Source: Emticicia sp. CRIBPO
Lineage (GTDB): Bacteria; Bacteroidota; Bacteroidia; Cytophagales; Spirosomataceae
Assembly (NCBI RefSeq): GCF_009905725.1
Contig: NZ_JAAAKV010000015.1
Span: 1-64,000 of the forward strand
DNA length: 64,000 bases
Reading direction: 5' to 3'
The notes under the pieces: generated by a model
Told to the model about the DNA's origin: nothing
The model's database searches: none
What the model saw: only the letters and a program-made list of their open reading frames with translations
Shown: piece by piece, positions 38,772 to 48,184 of the stretch
Layout of the letters: the number at the start of each line of letters is the position of its first letter
How positions within the stretch are numbered: the stretch's first letter is position 1
Translations under genes and position numbers: made by a program

Positions 38772-39137
38772 ATGACTCCCAGGATATTATTGCTATTACT
38801 CCTTTCAGTGAATTTTGTGGCCTGTGAAAATGAGCAGGAAGAAAAGTGGGAAGAAAGAGGACTGAAACTGGTAGCTTTCAAGCCTAATCAGTGTAATGAG
38901 CCCTGGGATGGTGCCGGATACAGAACTTCCGAAGCTCCTAGCCGCCCCGAAAGGTTGAAAAATTACCTCAGGGACAATGGTATCAGCCAGATTACAAATT
39001 TTGAGATCACAATAGACAACAAGATATACTGTGAGGCTTGCTCTTGTCTGAGTGGCGAAAACGTTAAGTTTACCGTAACCATCTCAGATTTTGAAAAATT
39101 GAAAACCATCGCTCCTTTTGATAATTATCTGAAGTAA
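38772..39137 (+). CDS. Cys-rich lipoprotein, tandem paralog 3
   Basis: Predicted lipoprotein of 121 residues, start at the second ATG (38772; a longer form begins 38766). Lipobox FVAC. Contains FKPNQCNEPWD, RLKNYLRDNGI, CEACSC and an IAPFDNYLK end. 23 nt after paralog 2, so the three are one transcript ending at the terminator at 39151. Confidence 0.82.
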   Translation: MTPRILLLLLLSVNFVACENEQEEKWEERGLKLVAFKPNQCNEPWDGAGYRTSEAPSRPERLKNYLRDNGISQITNFEITIDNKIYCEACSCLSGENVKFTVTISDFEKLKTIAPFDNYLK

Positions 39138-39150
39138 GTATCCTATAAAG

Positions 39151-39188
39151 AAAAGCCCCGGCATCATTTCTGATGCCGGGGCTTTTTA
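39151..39188. terminator. Bidirectional terminator
   Basis: 16-bp stem aaaagccccggcatca / tgatgccggggctttt with loop tttc between the lipoprotein genes and the convergent cytochrome dehydrogenase gene. Confidence 0.95.
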
Positions 39189-39205
39189 TATTTCCTGATG
39201 CCGTA

Positions 39206-41143
39206 TTATTTCAACGAGTTGATATAAGCAGCAATGGTTAATGCATCTTTTTTCGGAACCTGTGGCATCGGGGCCATTGGAGTGGCGTAATCAGGCCAGT
39301 TTTCAGGCTTAGGATTGTAGATCAGTTCTACGATCTTCTCAGCACTGTACTTTCTTTTAGCCACATCTTTGAATGCTGGGCCTACTACTTTCTTGTCTTC
39401 AGAGTGACAAGCCAGACAGGTGTGTTTCTGAAGAAGTGGTTTGATCTGTGCAAAAGTCATCGGAGCTGCTTTGGCTGGTGCCGCGGTAGTTGCTTTGCCT
39501 TTGCCGTCAGGGGAAACCGTTTCTTTAGCAGTTTTAGATGGAGCCTCCGCTTTAGCTTTACCTGAATCAAAAGTCTTCAGTTCAGCAGCACCCAGTTTAG
39601 CTCCTTCCGGAATCGCGTTCAGGGTGTAATAAGCCGTAGGGTGTACCAGTGACCATGAACCGGTCGTAGCTCTGATACCGCCTAAAGTAAGTTCATGAAC
39701 ATAATATTTTCTCAGACCGTCAGCTACAATTCTCAGTTTTTTACCGTCTTCCGAAAGCTTAACTCCTTTGATTTTCAGATCTTCACGGTTGATCGGAGGT
39801 GAACCGTAAACCGGGTGGTGCTTATAGATAAAGCTGCTCAGTGAAATTGAAGACAAATCTTCAGCAGATTTACGATCAACCGGCATGGTGAATTCTACTT
39901 CAAAACCGTCCGGCATAGCCTTCACCGTTGACATTTCGAAAGGTATTTTTCCATTCCAGATCAGTCTTTGCAAACCCTGGTTGGCATCTCCGGCCGATCC
40001 CCATCCACGGTTGGTTTCTCCGACAAACATCGATCCGTCCGGAGCGAAGGTCATACGCATGACACCCGACTGGAATCCTGAACGGAAATCCCAGGCAGCT
40101 CCCTGAAATTCGCCGTTTACTTTTTCAAGATAAACCCTCATGATTTTTGACTGACCCTGGTCACCTACAAACAACTGACCGGCAAACGGACCGAAGTCAC
40201 CCTGCGTTTCATCTTTGATGATCTCAGAGTTTGAAATTCCGAGAATACCGTGAGGAAGCCAGACTGCCGGCAACTGAACCGCAGGATATTTCTCTTTCAA
40301 TGTATACAGATAATCAGGTTTCTCATTAACCACGTTCTCAGGCTTAATGTAATTTCCACCTGCATTCTTCACTTTCCTGTTGTCTCTTTCTGCAAAAAAC
40401 TGTTCTTCAGTCAGTTTTACCGGAGAGTTTTTATCTACCCATTTTAAACTGGCCGGGTGTCCGGTGAAAGCTCCTTTTTTAACGTGCCATACTCCACCTG
40501 ATCCCATCCAGTCACCTTGGTTGTCTGCATAGAACAATTCGCCGTCTATCATACCCAAACCGGCCGGAGAACGCATACCTGCAGCCCATGCTTCGATTTT
40601 ACCATCTTTATGTACTTTGAATATCGAACCTCTGTTAGGTACTCTCGCTTCACCTCTCCACCATTCCTCATCACCGAAAGCCACATTACCACTGACGAAA
40701 AAGCTTCCGTCCGGAGCAGGCTTAGGCCCGAATGAATATTCGTGATAGTGACCTGAAACAGGCCATGCACTGACAGTTTCATAGCTGTCGGCTTTACCGT
40801 CGCCATTCTTATCAGTCAGCTTGGTTAACTCACCTCTCTGGGCACAATAGAATGAGCCGTCTTTGTAAATCAAACCAAGTACTTCGTGAAGTCCTGAAGC
40901 AAATTTCCTGAAATAGGGCTGACGGCTGGTCGGGTTCTCCACCACCCAGATGTCTCCGCGTCTGGTAGCCAGGGCAAGTGATCCGTTCGGAGTCATGGTT
41001 ACACCACCGACTTCCAATAAAACACCTTCAGGCACAGGCAGGGTAACGATTTTATAAAAATCCTCTTCTTTTGGCGATTCCTGGGCCAGAACGGCAGAAG
41101 AACAGGCCATCGTCAGTATTAAAGCTTTAAATATTTTTTTCAT
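39206..41143 (-). CDS. Secreted beta-propeller dehydrogenase with C-terminal cytochrome c
   Basis: Secreted protein of 645 residues (signal peptide to LAQ). The N-terminal part is beta-propeller-like (sorbosone/glucose dehydrogenase type: GVTMTPNGSLALATRRGD, MRMTFAPDGSMFVGETNRGWG); the C-terminal domain has a haem-binding CLACH (about 579) with ligands near MAPMPQ, preceded by an Ala/Lys-rich linker. It probably oxidises a sugar or alcohol and passes electrons out. Closely followed upstream on this strand by the DUF1080/PA14 gene (about 21 nt), so the two are one operon. Confidence 0.85.
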   Translation of the reverse strand: MKKIFKALILTMACSSAVLAQESPKEEDFYKIVTLPVPEGVLLEVGGVTMTPNGSLALATRRGDIWVVENPTSRQPYFRKFASGLHEVLGLIYKDGSFYCAQRGELTKLTDKNGDGKADSYETVSAWPVSGHYHEYSFGPKPAPDGSFFVSGNVAFGDEEWWRGEARVPNRGSIFKVHKDGKIEAWAAGMRSPAGLGMIDGELFYADNQGDWMGSGGVWHVKKGAFTGHPASLKWVDKNSPVKLTEEQFFAERDNRKVKNAGGNYIKPENVVNEKPDYLYTLKEKYPAVQLPAVWLPHGILGISNSEIIKDETQGDFGPFAGQLFVGDQGQSKIMRVYLEKVNGEFQGAAWDFRSGFQSGVMRMTFAPDGSMFVGETNRGWGSAGDANQGLQRLIWNGKIPFEMSTVKAMPDGFEVEFTMPVDRKSAEDLSSISLSSFIYKHHPVYGSPPINREDLKIKGVKLSEDGKKLRIVADGLRKYYVHELTLGGIRATTGSWSLVHPTAYYTLNAIPEGAKLGAAELKTFDSGKAKAEAPSKTAKETVSPDGKGKATTAAPAKAAPMTFAQIKPLLQKHTCLACHSEDKKVVGPAFKDVAKRKYSAEKIVELIYNPKPENWPDYATPMAPMPQVPKKDALTIAAYINSLK

Positions 41144-41164
41144 TTTCTTGATTCAGATTACTAA

Positions 41165-42985
41165 TTAAAACAAAAGTGAATAGATAATTTTACCGTTGGA
41201 AGGCGTCGCTACCAGCTCCTGACCGTTGGCAGTGCTTTTGATGGTAGCCCCTGATCCGGTGTCAATCTTAATAAAGTATGACTTGTTATCTACAGCATAA
41301 AGCCCTTCTTCCACTTTCTCTATCTGTTTACCTTCTGCAAGACGTGCCTGAACACTTTTTGCCGGGTTTTTAATATTTACTTCGCGGCTGAAATACTTAC
41401 CGTCCACAATTCTGATGGCATCACTTACGTCTGCTCCGAATATCTTGTATTTAAAAGTAGGCAGATCAGCATCATCAAGGTCGTATCCCAAAGGTTTGTA
41501 ACCGCTTCCGGTAGTATCTTTCGGCCAGGCCGCTGCAGAGGCATCTGCCAGCAAAAGGTCATGGTTAAGCAAGGTTACACTGCCCAAAGGTCTTGAAGAA
41601 CCGTCTCCCCTGTCGTTCCACATTGGTGTGGCATCAAGGAACCCGCCTTTCCAAACCTGCACCAAAGCACCTTTATCAAGGTCATAGGTATAGTGAAGAT
41701 TGTCAGGGGTTCCAACTGAAATCGCATGAACAATTCTGAATCTTGATTTGTCTTCCGGTTTTTTGAAATCCATGAAACTTCTCAATGTTGTATTGTTTGA
41801 AGCAGATACGATGATCGGATCTGATAGTTTACCGGCAATCAGTGAACCTACGGCATGGTGAGGCGTTTCTCTGAATCCAGGGCCTGATGACCAGAATGCC
41901 AGCACAGGTTTCATCCATCCGTCGCGTTTGTTGTTGAATATCTCAATGATATGGTCTCCGGCTTTCAGATCTACAGAGGCCTCACGGATGGTGTTGGTCT
42001 GAAACCACTGGTTATCCAGGACTTCCTTATTGTCGATTTTCAACCAACTGTGGCCTGATTCCTGTAGTTTGAAAGTATAATTTCCGTCGGTAGGGGCGGT
42101 ATATTTACCTCTGATCACAAATGCGTAATCATTCGGGTTTTTAGTAACTTCCCACGTCAGGCTCTCAATTTTACCTCTTTCGTCCACTTTAAGGGTTGAA
42201 AGGTCCGTATCATGCTGATAGCTTCCGTAGTACACCTTGTAAGTAAGGTCAGAAAGCGTTCCCGGTTTTTTGTCAAAATTCGTGATCTTAATGTCTTTGA
42301 TGGCCAATGAACCGTGGTCTCCCTGGATTCTCAAAGGACCCATTGCCACTTCATTTTCGGTCATTGCACCCCTCGTAACTCCTGAAAGCTCTACATTTTC
42401 ATGAACAGTAATGCCGTTCAGTTTTATGCTGATGATCCTGGCGTTGGCAATTTTCTTACCTGCTGCATCAAATTTAGGTGCCTGGAATGAGATTTTGATT
42501 TTCTGCCATAAGCCCGGGGCTTTAGAAACGTTGACTCTCGGAGCATAACCTTCATAACCTTTCTGGCCTTCAGGCATGGCTTCGTTCCAGCGTTCGTAGA
42601 TACCGCCGGCATCGCTGTATTTGGCAGTTTTCTTTCCCCAGCTATCAAAAAGCTGAATTTCATAACGTCCTTGCAGATAAATACCTGAGTTCGATCCTTT
42701 TGTCAGCATGTAATCCAGTTCTACATCCAGATCACCGTGTTCAAAATTGGAGAACAAATCATACTCTCTGCCGTATTTACCTTTTTCGTGGAAACAAGCC
42801 AGGACCCCTGTTCCGGGTGTAGTGTTGAGAACATTCTCTTTGGAGATGTCTGCCGATGCATTACCGACAATCTTCCAGTTGCCCGTTGTATTGGGTTTAA
42901 AGCTGCTTAAATCATTAAGCGGTAGCTGTGTCTGGGCAAATGCCGACCAGGACAGAAGAAGAAAAAAAGCGAGTTTTTTTTTCAT
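41165..42985 (-). CDS. Secreted PA14/DUF1080 (3-keto-disaccharide hydrolase) protein
   Basis: Secreted protein of 606 residues from MKKKLAFFLLLSWSAFAQ (longer start 43057 rejected). N-terminal DUF1080 fold (GIYLQGRYEIQLFDSWGK, WQKIKISFQAP) known to hydrolyse 3-keto-glycosides in some members; then a PA14 carbohydrate-binding domain (YTFKLQESGHSWLKIDNKEVLD, near 300) and a third unassigned C-terminal region. Paired with the cytochrome dehydrogenase downstream, which may create the 3-keto substrate. Confidence 0.85.
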   Translation of the reverse strand: MKKKLAFFLLLSWSAFAQTQLPLNDLSSFKPNTTGNWKIVGNASADISKENVLNTTPGTGVLACFHEKGKYGREYDLFSNFEHGDLDVELDYMLTKGSNSGIYLQGRYEIQLFDSWGKKTAKYSDAGGIYERWNEAMPEGQKGYEGYAPRVNVSKAPGLWQKIKISFQAPKFDAAGKKIANARIISIKLNGITVHENVELSGVTRGAMTENEVAMGPLRIQGDHGSLAIKDIKITNFDKKPGTLSDLTYKVYYGSYQHDTDLSTLKVDERGKIESLTWEVTKNPNDYAFVIRGKYTAPTDGNYTFKLQESGHSWLKIDNKEVLDNQWFQTNTIREASVDLKAGDHIIEIFNNKRDGWMKPVLAFWSSGPGFRETPHHAVGSLIAGKLSDPIIVSASNNTTLRSFMDFKKPEDKSRFRIVHAISVGTPDNLHYTYDLDKGALVQVWKGGFLDATPMWNDRGDGSSRPLGSVTLLNHDLLLADASAAAWPKDTTGSGYKPLGYDLDDADLPTFKYKIFGADVSDAIRIVDGKYFSREVNIKNPAKSVQARLAEGKQIEKVEEGLYAVDNKSYFIKIDTGSGATIKSTANGQELVATPSNGKIIYSLLF

Positions 42986-43240
42986 GAAATCGTTTAAGAT
43001 TGAAAAATGAGAAATACAAAAAATCAATATGGCCATTCCGAATAAGCTTTGCAGCATTCGTCAGAGCAGCGTTTTAATCAGGTTTTGCTACAAATTTACC
43101 ATCAAATCGTGATTAAAAAAATATTTTATTAAATGTCGCCCTGACACGACCAAAGTCAGCCCGGCAGCAGCATAAGCGGCTGATATATAATGCAGAATTT
43201 CAATCGATTTAAACCCGCAAATACCTTCTGGGGTCTATGA

Positions 43241-44515
43241 CTAAATCAGGAATTCGAAAAGCTCCGGCTTGTCGTTAATGTAGGTAAACTGAACGTTGGA
43301 GTTTTCCATTCTCTGGATCAGGCCTTCAAAATCGTCCTTTTTCTCAATTTCTATACCCACCAGGGCCGGGCCCCTCTCTCTTGCAGTTTTTTTAGAATAT
43401 TCAAAGAAAACAATATCCATGGTTGGCCCGAGTACATGCTCGAGGAATTCTTTCATTGCTCCGGAACGTTGCAAAAACCTGATGATGAAATAATGTTTTA
43501 GTCCTTCATATAGCAGTGACCTTTCCTTGATCTCTTCCGTACGGGTAATGTCATTATTCCCTCCGCCGATAATACAGACCACATTCTTACCTTTGATTTT
43601 ATCCCGGATAAAGTCAAGGGCCGAAACACTCAATGCCCCGGCAGGTTCGGCCACGATGGCTTCTTCATTGTACAGCTGGAGAATCGTCGAACAAACTTTA
43701 CCTTCAGGAATCAGCAGGATGTCGTCCAGCTTGTTTTTAACGATCTGGTAGGTCTTATCTCCCACCCTCTTAACGGCTGCTCCATCCACAAACTTATCTA
43801 TATGCTCCAGTGTAACCACCTCGCCCTGTTCAAATGACACTTTCATGGAAGGCGAGCCCAGCGGTTCTACGCCAATCAGTTTGGTTTTAGGGCTCAGTTG
43901 CTTAAAAACAGTCGAAACCCCGGCAGCCAGACCACCGCCTCCTATCGCAAAAAGTAAATAATCAATCTTAAAATCTGCATCCTTGAAAATCTCAAGGCCA
44001 ACCGTACCTTGTCCTTCCATGACCTGGAAATCATCAAAAGGGTGTACAAAAATCCCTCCGGTTTTCTCCACATATTCCTGGGCGGCATAGTAGGAGTCAT
44101 CATAAGTATCCCCGCTCAGTTTGATCTCGATCCAGTCTTTGCCAAACATGCTTACCTGCCGCACTTTTTGGGCCGGAGTGGTGGTAGGCATAAAAATGAT
44201 CCCTTTTACTTCCAGTTTACGGCAGGCGTACGCCACACCCTGGGCATGATTCCCCGCACTGGCACAAACCACCCCTCTCAATAATTCATCATGAGGGATA
44301 GCCGCCATTTTATTGTAGGCTCCGCGAATCTTATATGACCTTACGACCTGGAGATCCTCTCTTTTAAGAAAAATATTGGCCTGGTATTTCTCAGACAGGT
44401 TGCTGTTGAATGTCAATGGAGTTCTGATAGCTATATCCCGAAGCCTTTCCGAGGCCGCATAAATATTTTCGAGTTCTATTGAATCCTGATGGTCTTTTTG
44501 ATTTGAAGAGGACAT
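43241..44515 (-). CDS. ilvA: Threonine ammonia-lyase
   Basis: PLP enzyme of 424 residues that makes 2-oxobutanoate for isoleucine synthesis. PLP Lys in RSYKIRGAYNKM (about 63), Gly-rich loop AIGGGGLAAG, then a short C-terminal ACT-like regulatory part (HYFIIRFLQRSGAMKEFL, about 340-424). Separated from ilvC by 169 nt including a terminator, so separate transcription or readthrough. Confidence 0.93.
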   Translation of the reverse strand: MSSSNQKDHQDSIELENIYAASERLRDIAIRTPLTFNSNLSEKYQANIFLKREDLQVVRSYKIRGAYNKMAAIPHDELLRGVVCASAGNHAQGVAYACRKLEVKGIIFMPTTTPAQKVRQVSMFGKDWIEIKLSGDTYDDSYYAAQEYVEKTGGIFVHPFDDFQVMEGQGTVGLEIFKDADFKIDYLLFAIGGGGLAAGVSTVFKQLSPKTKLIGVEPLGSPSMKVSFEQGEVVTLEHIDKFVDGAAVKRVGDKTYQIVKNKLDDILLIPEGKVCSTILQLYNEEAIVAEPAGALSVSALDFIRDKIKGKNVVCIIGGGNNDITRTEEIKERSLLYEGLKHYFIIRFLQRSGAMKEFLEHVLGPTMDIVFFEYSKKTARERGPALVGIEIEKKDDFEGLIQRMENSNVQFTYINDKPELFEFLI

Positions 44516-44631
44516 ATTTGAAGAGAGATAAAAATACCGACAAACCTACAAAAAACTACTAAGTTTACCGGCAAATATCCGCATTTTTTATCCGGCTGTA
44601 TGAAATTACTTTTCACAGGTAATCTAAATGA

Positions 44632-44665
44632 AAAAGCCACCGGATTTAGTACTTCCGGCGGCTTT
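44632..44665 (-). terminator. ilvC-side terminator
   Basis: On the minus strand, stem aaaagccgccgga / tccggtggctttt (one G-U pair) with a T-rich tail, 20 nt after the ilvC stop. The + strand has an A-C mismatch, so it favours the minus transcript. Confidence 0.8.
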
Positions 44666-44684
44666 TAATAAGATCTATTTATTC

Positions 44685-45728
44685 TCAGCTGTTTTCTGGT
44701 CTCAGGCTGCGGACAGTCTTACCTGCTCTCCACATTTCTGATTCACGAAGTTCAGCCAGTTCAACCTCCAGTTTCTCACGGTAGTCAGACTGCGAGTTTC
44801 TTTCAATTGAGATGCTCGCTTCGTTCTGAGTTTTAACTGAGTTGTACAGTTGCTCAAAAACAGGTTTTGTAGCATCGCGGAAAGGCTTCCACCAGTCCAA
44901 AGCACCACGCTGAGCAGTGGTAGAACAGTTGGCATACATCCAGTCCATACCGTTTTCAGCTACCAATGGCATCAATGACTGAGTCAATTCTTCCACAGTT
45001 TCGTTAAACGCCTCAGAAGGTGAGTGGCCGTTCGCACGCAATACTTCGTACTGAGCCGCGAAAATACCTTGTATAGCTCCCATCAAAGTACCACGCTCTC
45101 CTGTAAGATCCGAGGTAACTTCTTTGTAAAAATCAGTTTCAAACAAATAGCCTGATCCCACACCGATAGCCATGGCGATACATTTCTGACGGGCAGTTCC
45201 TGTAGCGTCCTGATAGATTGCAAATGATGAGTTAAGACCTTTACCTTCTACGAACAGACGACGAAGTGAAGTTCCTGATCCTTTCGGAGCAGCAAGGAAC
45301 ACGTCAACATCAGCAGGAGGTACGATACCTGTTTTTTCTTTGTAAGTAATTCCGAAACCATGCGAGAAATACAGAGATTTACCCGGTGTAAGGAATTTCT
45401 TCACAGTTGGCCACAATTCGATTTGTGCAGCATCTGAAAGTAAATAACAAATGATGGTACCTTTTTCCAAAGCTTCTTCGATTTCGAAAAGCGTCTGACC
45501 AGGAACCCAGCCATCAGCAATTGCCTTGTCATAAGTTTTACCTTTACGCTGACCCACGATAACGTTCAAACCGTTATCACGCATATTCATCGCCTGACCC
45601 GGACCCTGAACACCATAACCGATTACAGCGATAGTCTCATTAGCCAATACTTCTCTTGCTTTTTCAAGGGGAAATTCTTCTCTTGTTACAACTTCCTCCT
45701 CAACGCCTCCAAAATTTAATTTTGCCAT
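44685..45728 (-). CDS. ilvC: Ketol-acid reductoisomerase
   Basis: NADPH-dependent enzyme of 347 residues in valine/isoleucine synthesis. GYGVQGPGQAMNMRDNG near 37 is the Rossmann motif; E and D metal ligands lie in TSDLTGERGTLMGAI. Part of ilvDBNC (order ilvD, ilvB, ilvN, ilvC on the minus strand). Confidence 0.93.
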   Translation of the reverse strand: MAKLNFGGVEEEVVTREEFPLEKAREVLANETIAVIGYGVQGPGQAMNMRDNGLNVIVGQRKGKTYDKAIADGWVPGQTLFEIEEALEKGTIICYLLSDAAQIELWPTVKKFLTPGKSLYFSHGFGITYKEKTGIVPPADVDVFLAAPKGSGTSLRRLFVEGKGLNSSFAIYQDATGTARQKCIAMAIGVGSGYLFETDFYKEVTSDLTGERGTLMGAIQGIFAAQYEVLRANGHSPSEAFNETVEELTQSLMPLVAENGMDWMYANCSTTAQRGALDWWKPFRDATKPVFEQLYNSVKTQNEASISIERNSQSDYREKLEVELAELRESEMWRAGKTVRSLRPENS

Positions 45729-45817
45729 TTTTAATTTAAAGAATAGTTTTTATTTACTTATTAACTGTTGTAAAAACCTGTTTACTCCGGTGGTTTTTAC
45801 GAATTTTGATACTGATT

Positions 45818-46354
45818 TTACAAATAATACTCCCACTCCATGTCTTCCGGGAGATACTCTACCAAACCTTGCGGGGTTTTTCCGACGGCTACCCTGCCCG
45901 ACCTTACAAACTCAATTATACCGTAAGGTTTCAGGTATTTGAAGAAGTCGAAAATCTCTACCTCGGTGCCGGTTTTCTGAATGGCCACATAGTCAAGTCC
46001 CCAGTAAACCACCCAGGCTTTATACACACGGTTGATGGTGTCTACATCCAGGGGTTTCGAGCCCAGCGGTGTGGCGATTTTGAACAGGGCAATCTCATTA
46101 TAAACGATGTCGTCATTGAGATACCCGAACACAGCCAGAACTTCCACGATTTTCCTGGTTTGGCGAACAAGCTTTTCAACTTCTTCCCTTTTCTCATGTT
46201 TGATAACGATGGTAAATCTTGAAATCCCTTTTCTTTCGGTTTCAGATACCGTCAAACTGTCAATATTGATTCTTCTGCGTGTAAAAATAACCGTGATCTT
46301 ATTCAATAAGCCAATGCTATTTTCAGTAAACACGCAAATGGTATATGTACTCAT
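45818..46354 (-). CDS. ilvN: Acetolactate synthase small (regulatory) subunit
   Basis: Protein of 178 residues with an N-terminal ACT domain (YTICVFTENSIGLLNKIT, RRRINIDSLTVSETE) for valine feedback and a C-terminal ALS_ss_C region. Its start is 27 nt after ilvB. Confidence 0.93.
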   Translation of the reverse strand: MSTYTICVFTENSIGLLNKITVIFTRRRINIDSLTVSETERKGISRFTIVIKHEKREEVEKLVRQTRKIVEVLAVFGYLNDDIVYNEIALFKIATPLGSKPLDVDTINRVYKAWVVYWGLDYVAIQKTGTEVEIFDFFKYLKPYGIIEFVRSGRVAVGKTPQGLVEYLPEDMEWEYYL

Positions 46355-46381
46355 AATCTGATTTTAAATGCCTTTGATCAA

Positions 46382-48148
46382 TTACTCCAACCTGATTTCA
46401 GAAACACTTCTTCCGGCAGGAACCATCGGGAATACGTTTTCTTCTTTTTCTACAACAACTTCCAGCAAATAAGAACCCTGGTGGTTCAGCATTTTATCAA
46501 TGGATTCTTCCAGGCTTTCTCTTTCCGTACATTTGTGGCCGTCTATTCCGAAACCCCTCGCAATCGTAATAAAATCAGGATTCTGAAGCTCCACAAATGA
46601 ATACCGCTTGTCAAAAAAGAGTTGCTGCCACTGGCGTACCATTCCCAAAAAGTTATTGTTAAGAATGATCAGTTTAACAGCCAGTCCGCTTTGTGCGATC
46701 GTACCCAGCTCCTGGATGGTCATCTGGAAACATCCGTCACCGATAAAGGCAATCACATTTCTGTCAGGTGCTCCCATTTTAGCTCCCAAAGCTGCCGGAA
46801 TGGCAAAACCCATAGTCCCCAATCCACCCGAGGCGATATAGGAATGTGGTTTTTTGAACTGGTAATATCTGGCGGCCACCATCTGGTGCTGTCCCACGTC
46901 TACCACCACACAGGCTTCTCCTTTTGTTTTATCTGAAACCATTTTAACCACTTCCGCCATCTTGATCTGGTCAGATCCGCCAAGGTCTCTGTCGGTTACT
47001 TTCAGTTTCTCTTCCGGCTCAAGTTTCCTGAATTCATTCTTCCAGGCCGTATAATCTCCTTTTTTAACCAAAGGCATCAGCAAATTCAGGACTTCCTTGA
47101 TGTCGCCTACTACCGGTGCTTCGGTTTTTTTGATCTTTTCTATCTCCGCCGGATCAATTTCAATGTGGATGATCCTGGCCTGTTTGGCAAAAAGCTCCGC
47201 ATCGCCGGTTACCCGGTCGTCAAAACGCATACCGATGGCAATCAGGACATCACACTCGTCGGTCATGACATTCGGAGCGTACATGCCGTGCATACCCAGC
47301 CATCCCATGTAGTTAGGGTGGTCAATCGGCATACCTGAAAGGCCCAGCAAAGTACTGGCACAAGGAATATCTGTTTTCTCTACAAACGCCTGGAACTCTT
47401 TTACCGCTTCTGAGATCAATACACCATGACCAAAAAGAATATAAGGCCTTTTGGCATTGTTGATCATTTCAGCAGCTTTCTCTACCTGTTCTATTTTCGG
47501 AACACGGCGTGGATGATACCCTGCCAGTTTCTCTACTTTTTTATATTCAAATTTCTTTGACATCAGTTTGGTCTGGGCATCCTTGGTAATGTCTATCAAA
47601 ACCGGACCCGGCTTACCCGCCTGAGCAATGAAAAAGGCTTTCGCTAAAATCTCAGGAATCTCATCAGGATCAATGATCTGATAGTTCCACTTACAGATCG
47701 GGGTCGTAATGCCGATCACATCCGTTTCCTGGAAAGCATCTGTTCCGAGAAGGTGAGAGGCTACCTGTCCGGTGATGGCTACCATCGGTGTACAGTCGAT
47801 GATGGCGTCAGCGATACCTGTCACCAGGTTAGTGGCTCCGGGACCCGAAGTGGCCATACAAACGCCTACGCGTCCGCTTGACCTGGCATAACCTTCTGCA
47901 GCGTGTGATGCACCCTGCTCATGCCTTACCAGTACGTGTCTGATCCTGTCGGTGTAATCATACAAGGCATCGTAAATGGGCATAATAGCTCCGCCCGGAT
48001 ATCCGAATATGGTGTCTACACCTTCAGCCAAAAGACATTCCATCAGAGCTTGTCCTCCGGAAAGCATCTTGGGCACCGTTCCTATTTCAGGAGCAGGACT
48101 TACTGAAGCGATTACTGGTTCTTCCATGATTTCTGCTATTTTGCTCAT
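46382..48148 (-). CDS. ilvB: Acetolactate synthase large subunit
   Basis: Catalytic ThDP enzyme of 588 residues. EQGASHAAEGYAR holds the catalytic Glu, GYPGG and GDGCFQMTIQEL are N- and C-terminal motifs, with NNNFLGMVRQWQ closing the ThDP-Mg site. Forms the first enzyme of the branched-chain path with ilvN. 36 nt after ilvD. Confidence 0.95.
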   Translation of the reverse strand: MSKIAEIMEEPVIASVSPAPEIGTVPKMLSGGQALMECLLAEGVDTIFGYPGGAIMPIYDALYDYTDRIRHVLVRHEQGASHAAEGYARSSGRVGVCMATSGPGATNLVTGIADAIIDCTPMVAITGQVASHLLGTDAFQETDVIGITTPICKWNYQIIDPDEIPEILAKAFFIAQAGKPGPVLIDITKDAQTKLMSKKFEYKKVEKLAGYHPRRVPKIEQVEKAAEMINNAKRPYILFGHGVLISEAVKEFQAFVEKTDIPCASTLLGLSGMPIDHPNYMGWLGMHGMYAPNVMTDECDVLIAIGMRFDDRVTGDAELFAKQARIIHIEIDPAEIEKIKKTEAPVVGDIKEVLNLLMPLVKKGDYTAWKNEFRKLEPEEKLKVTDRDLGGSDQIKMAEVVKMVSDKTKGEACVVVDVGQHQMVAARYYQFKKPHSYIASGGLGTMGFAIPAALGAKMGAPDRNVIAFIGDGCFQMTIQELGTIAQSGLAVKLIILNNNFLGMVRQWQQLFFDKRYSFVELQNPDFITIARGFGIDGHKCTERESLEESIDKMLNHQGSYLLEVVVEKEENVFPMVPAGRSVSEIRLE

Positions 48149-48184
48149 GGTTTTTTGTTGTTTATTGATTCTTTAATTATTCTC

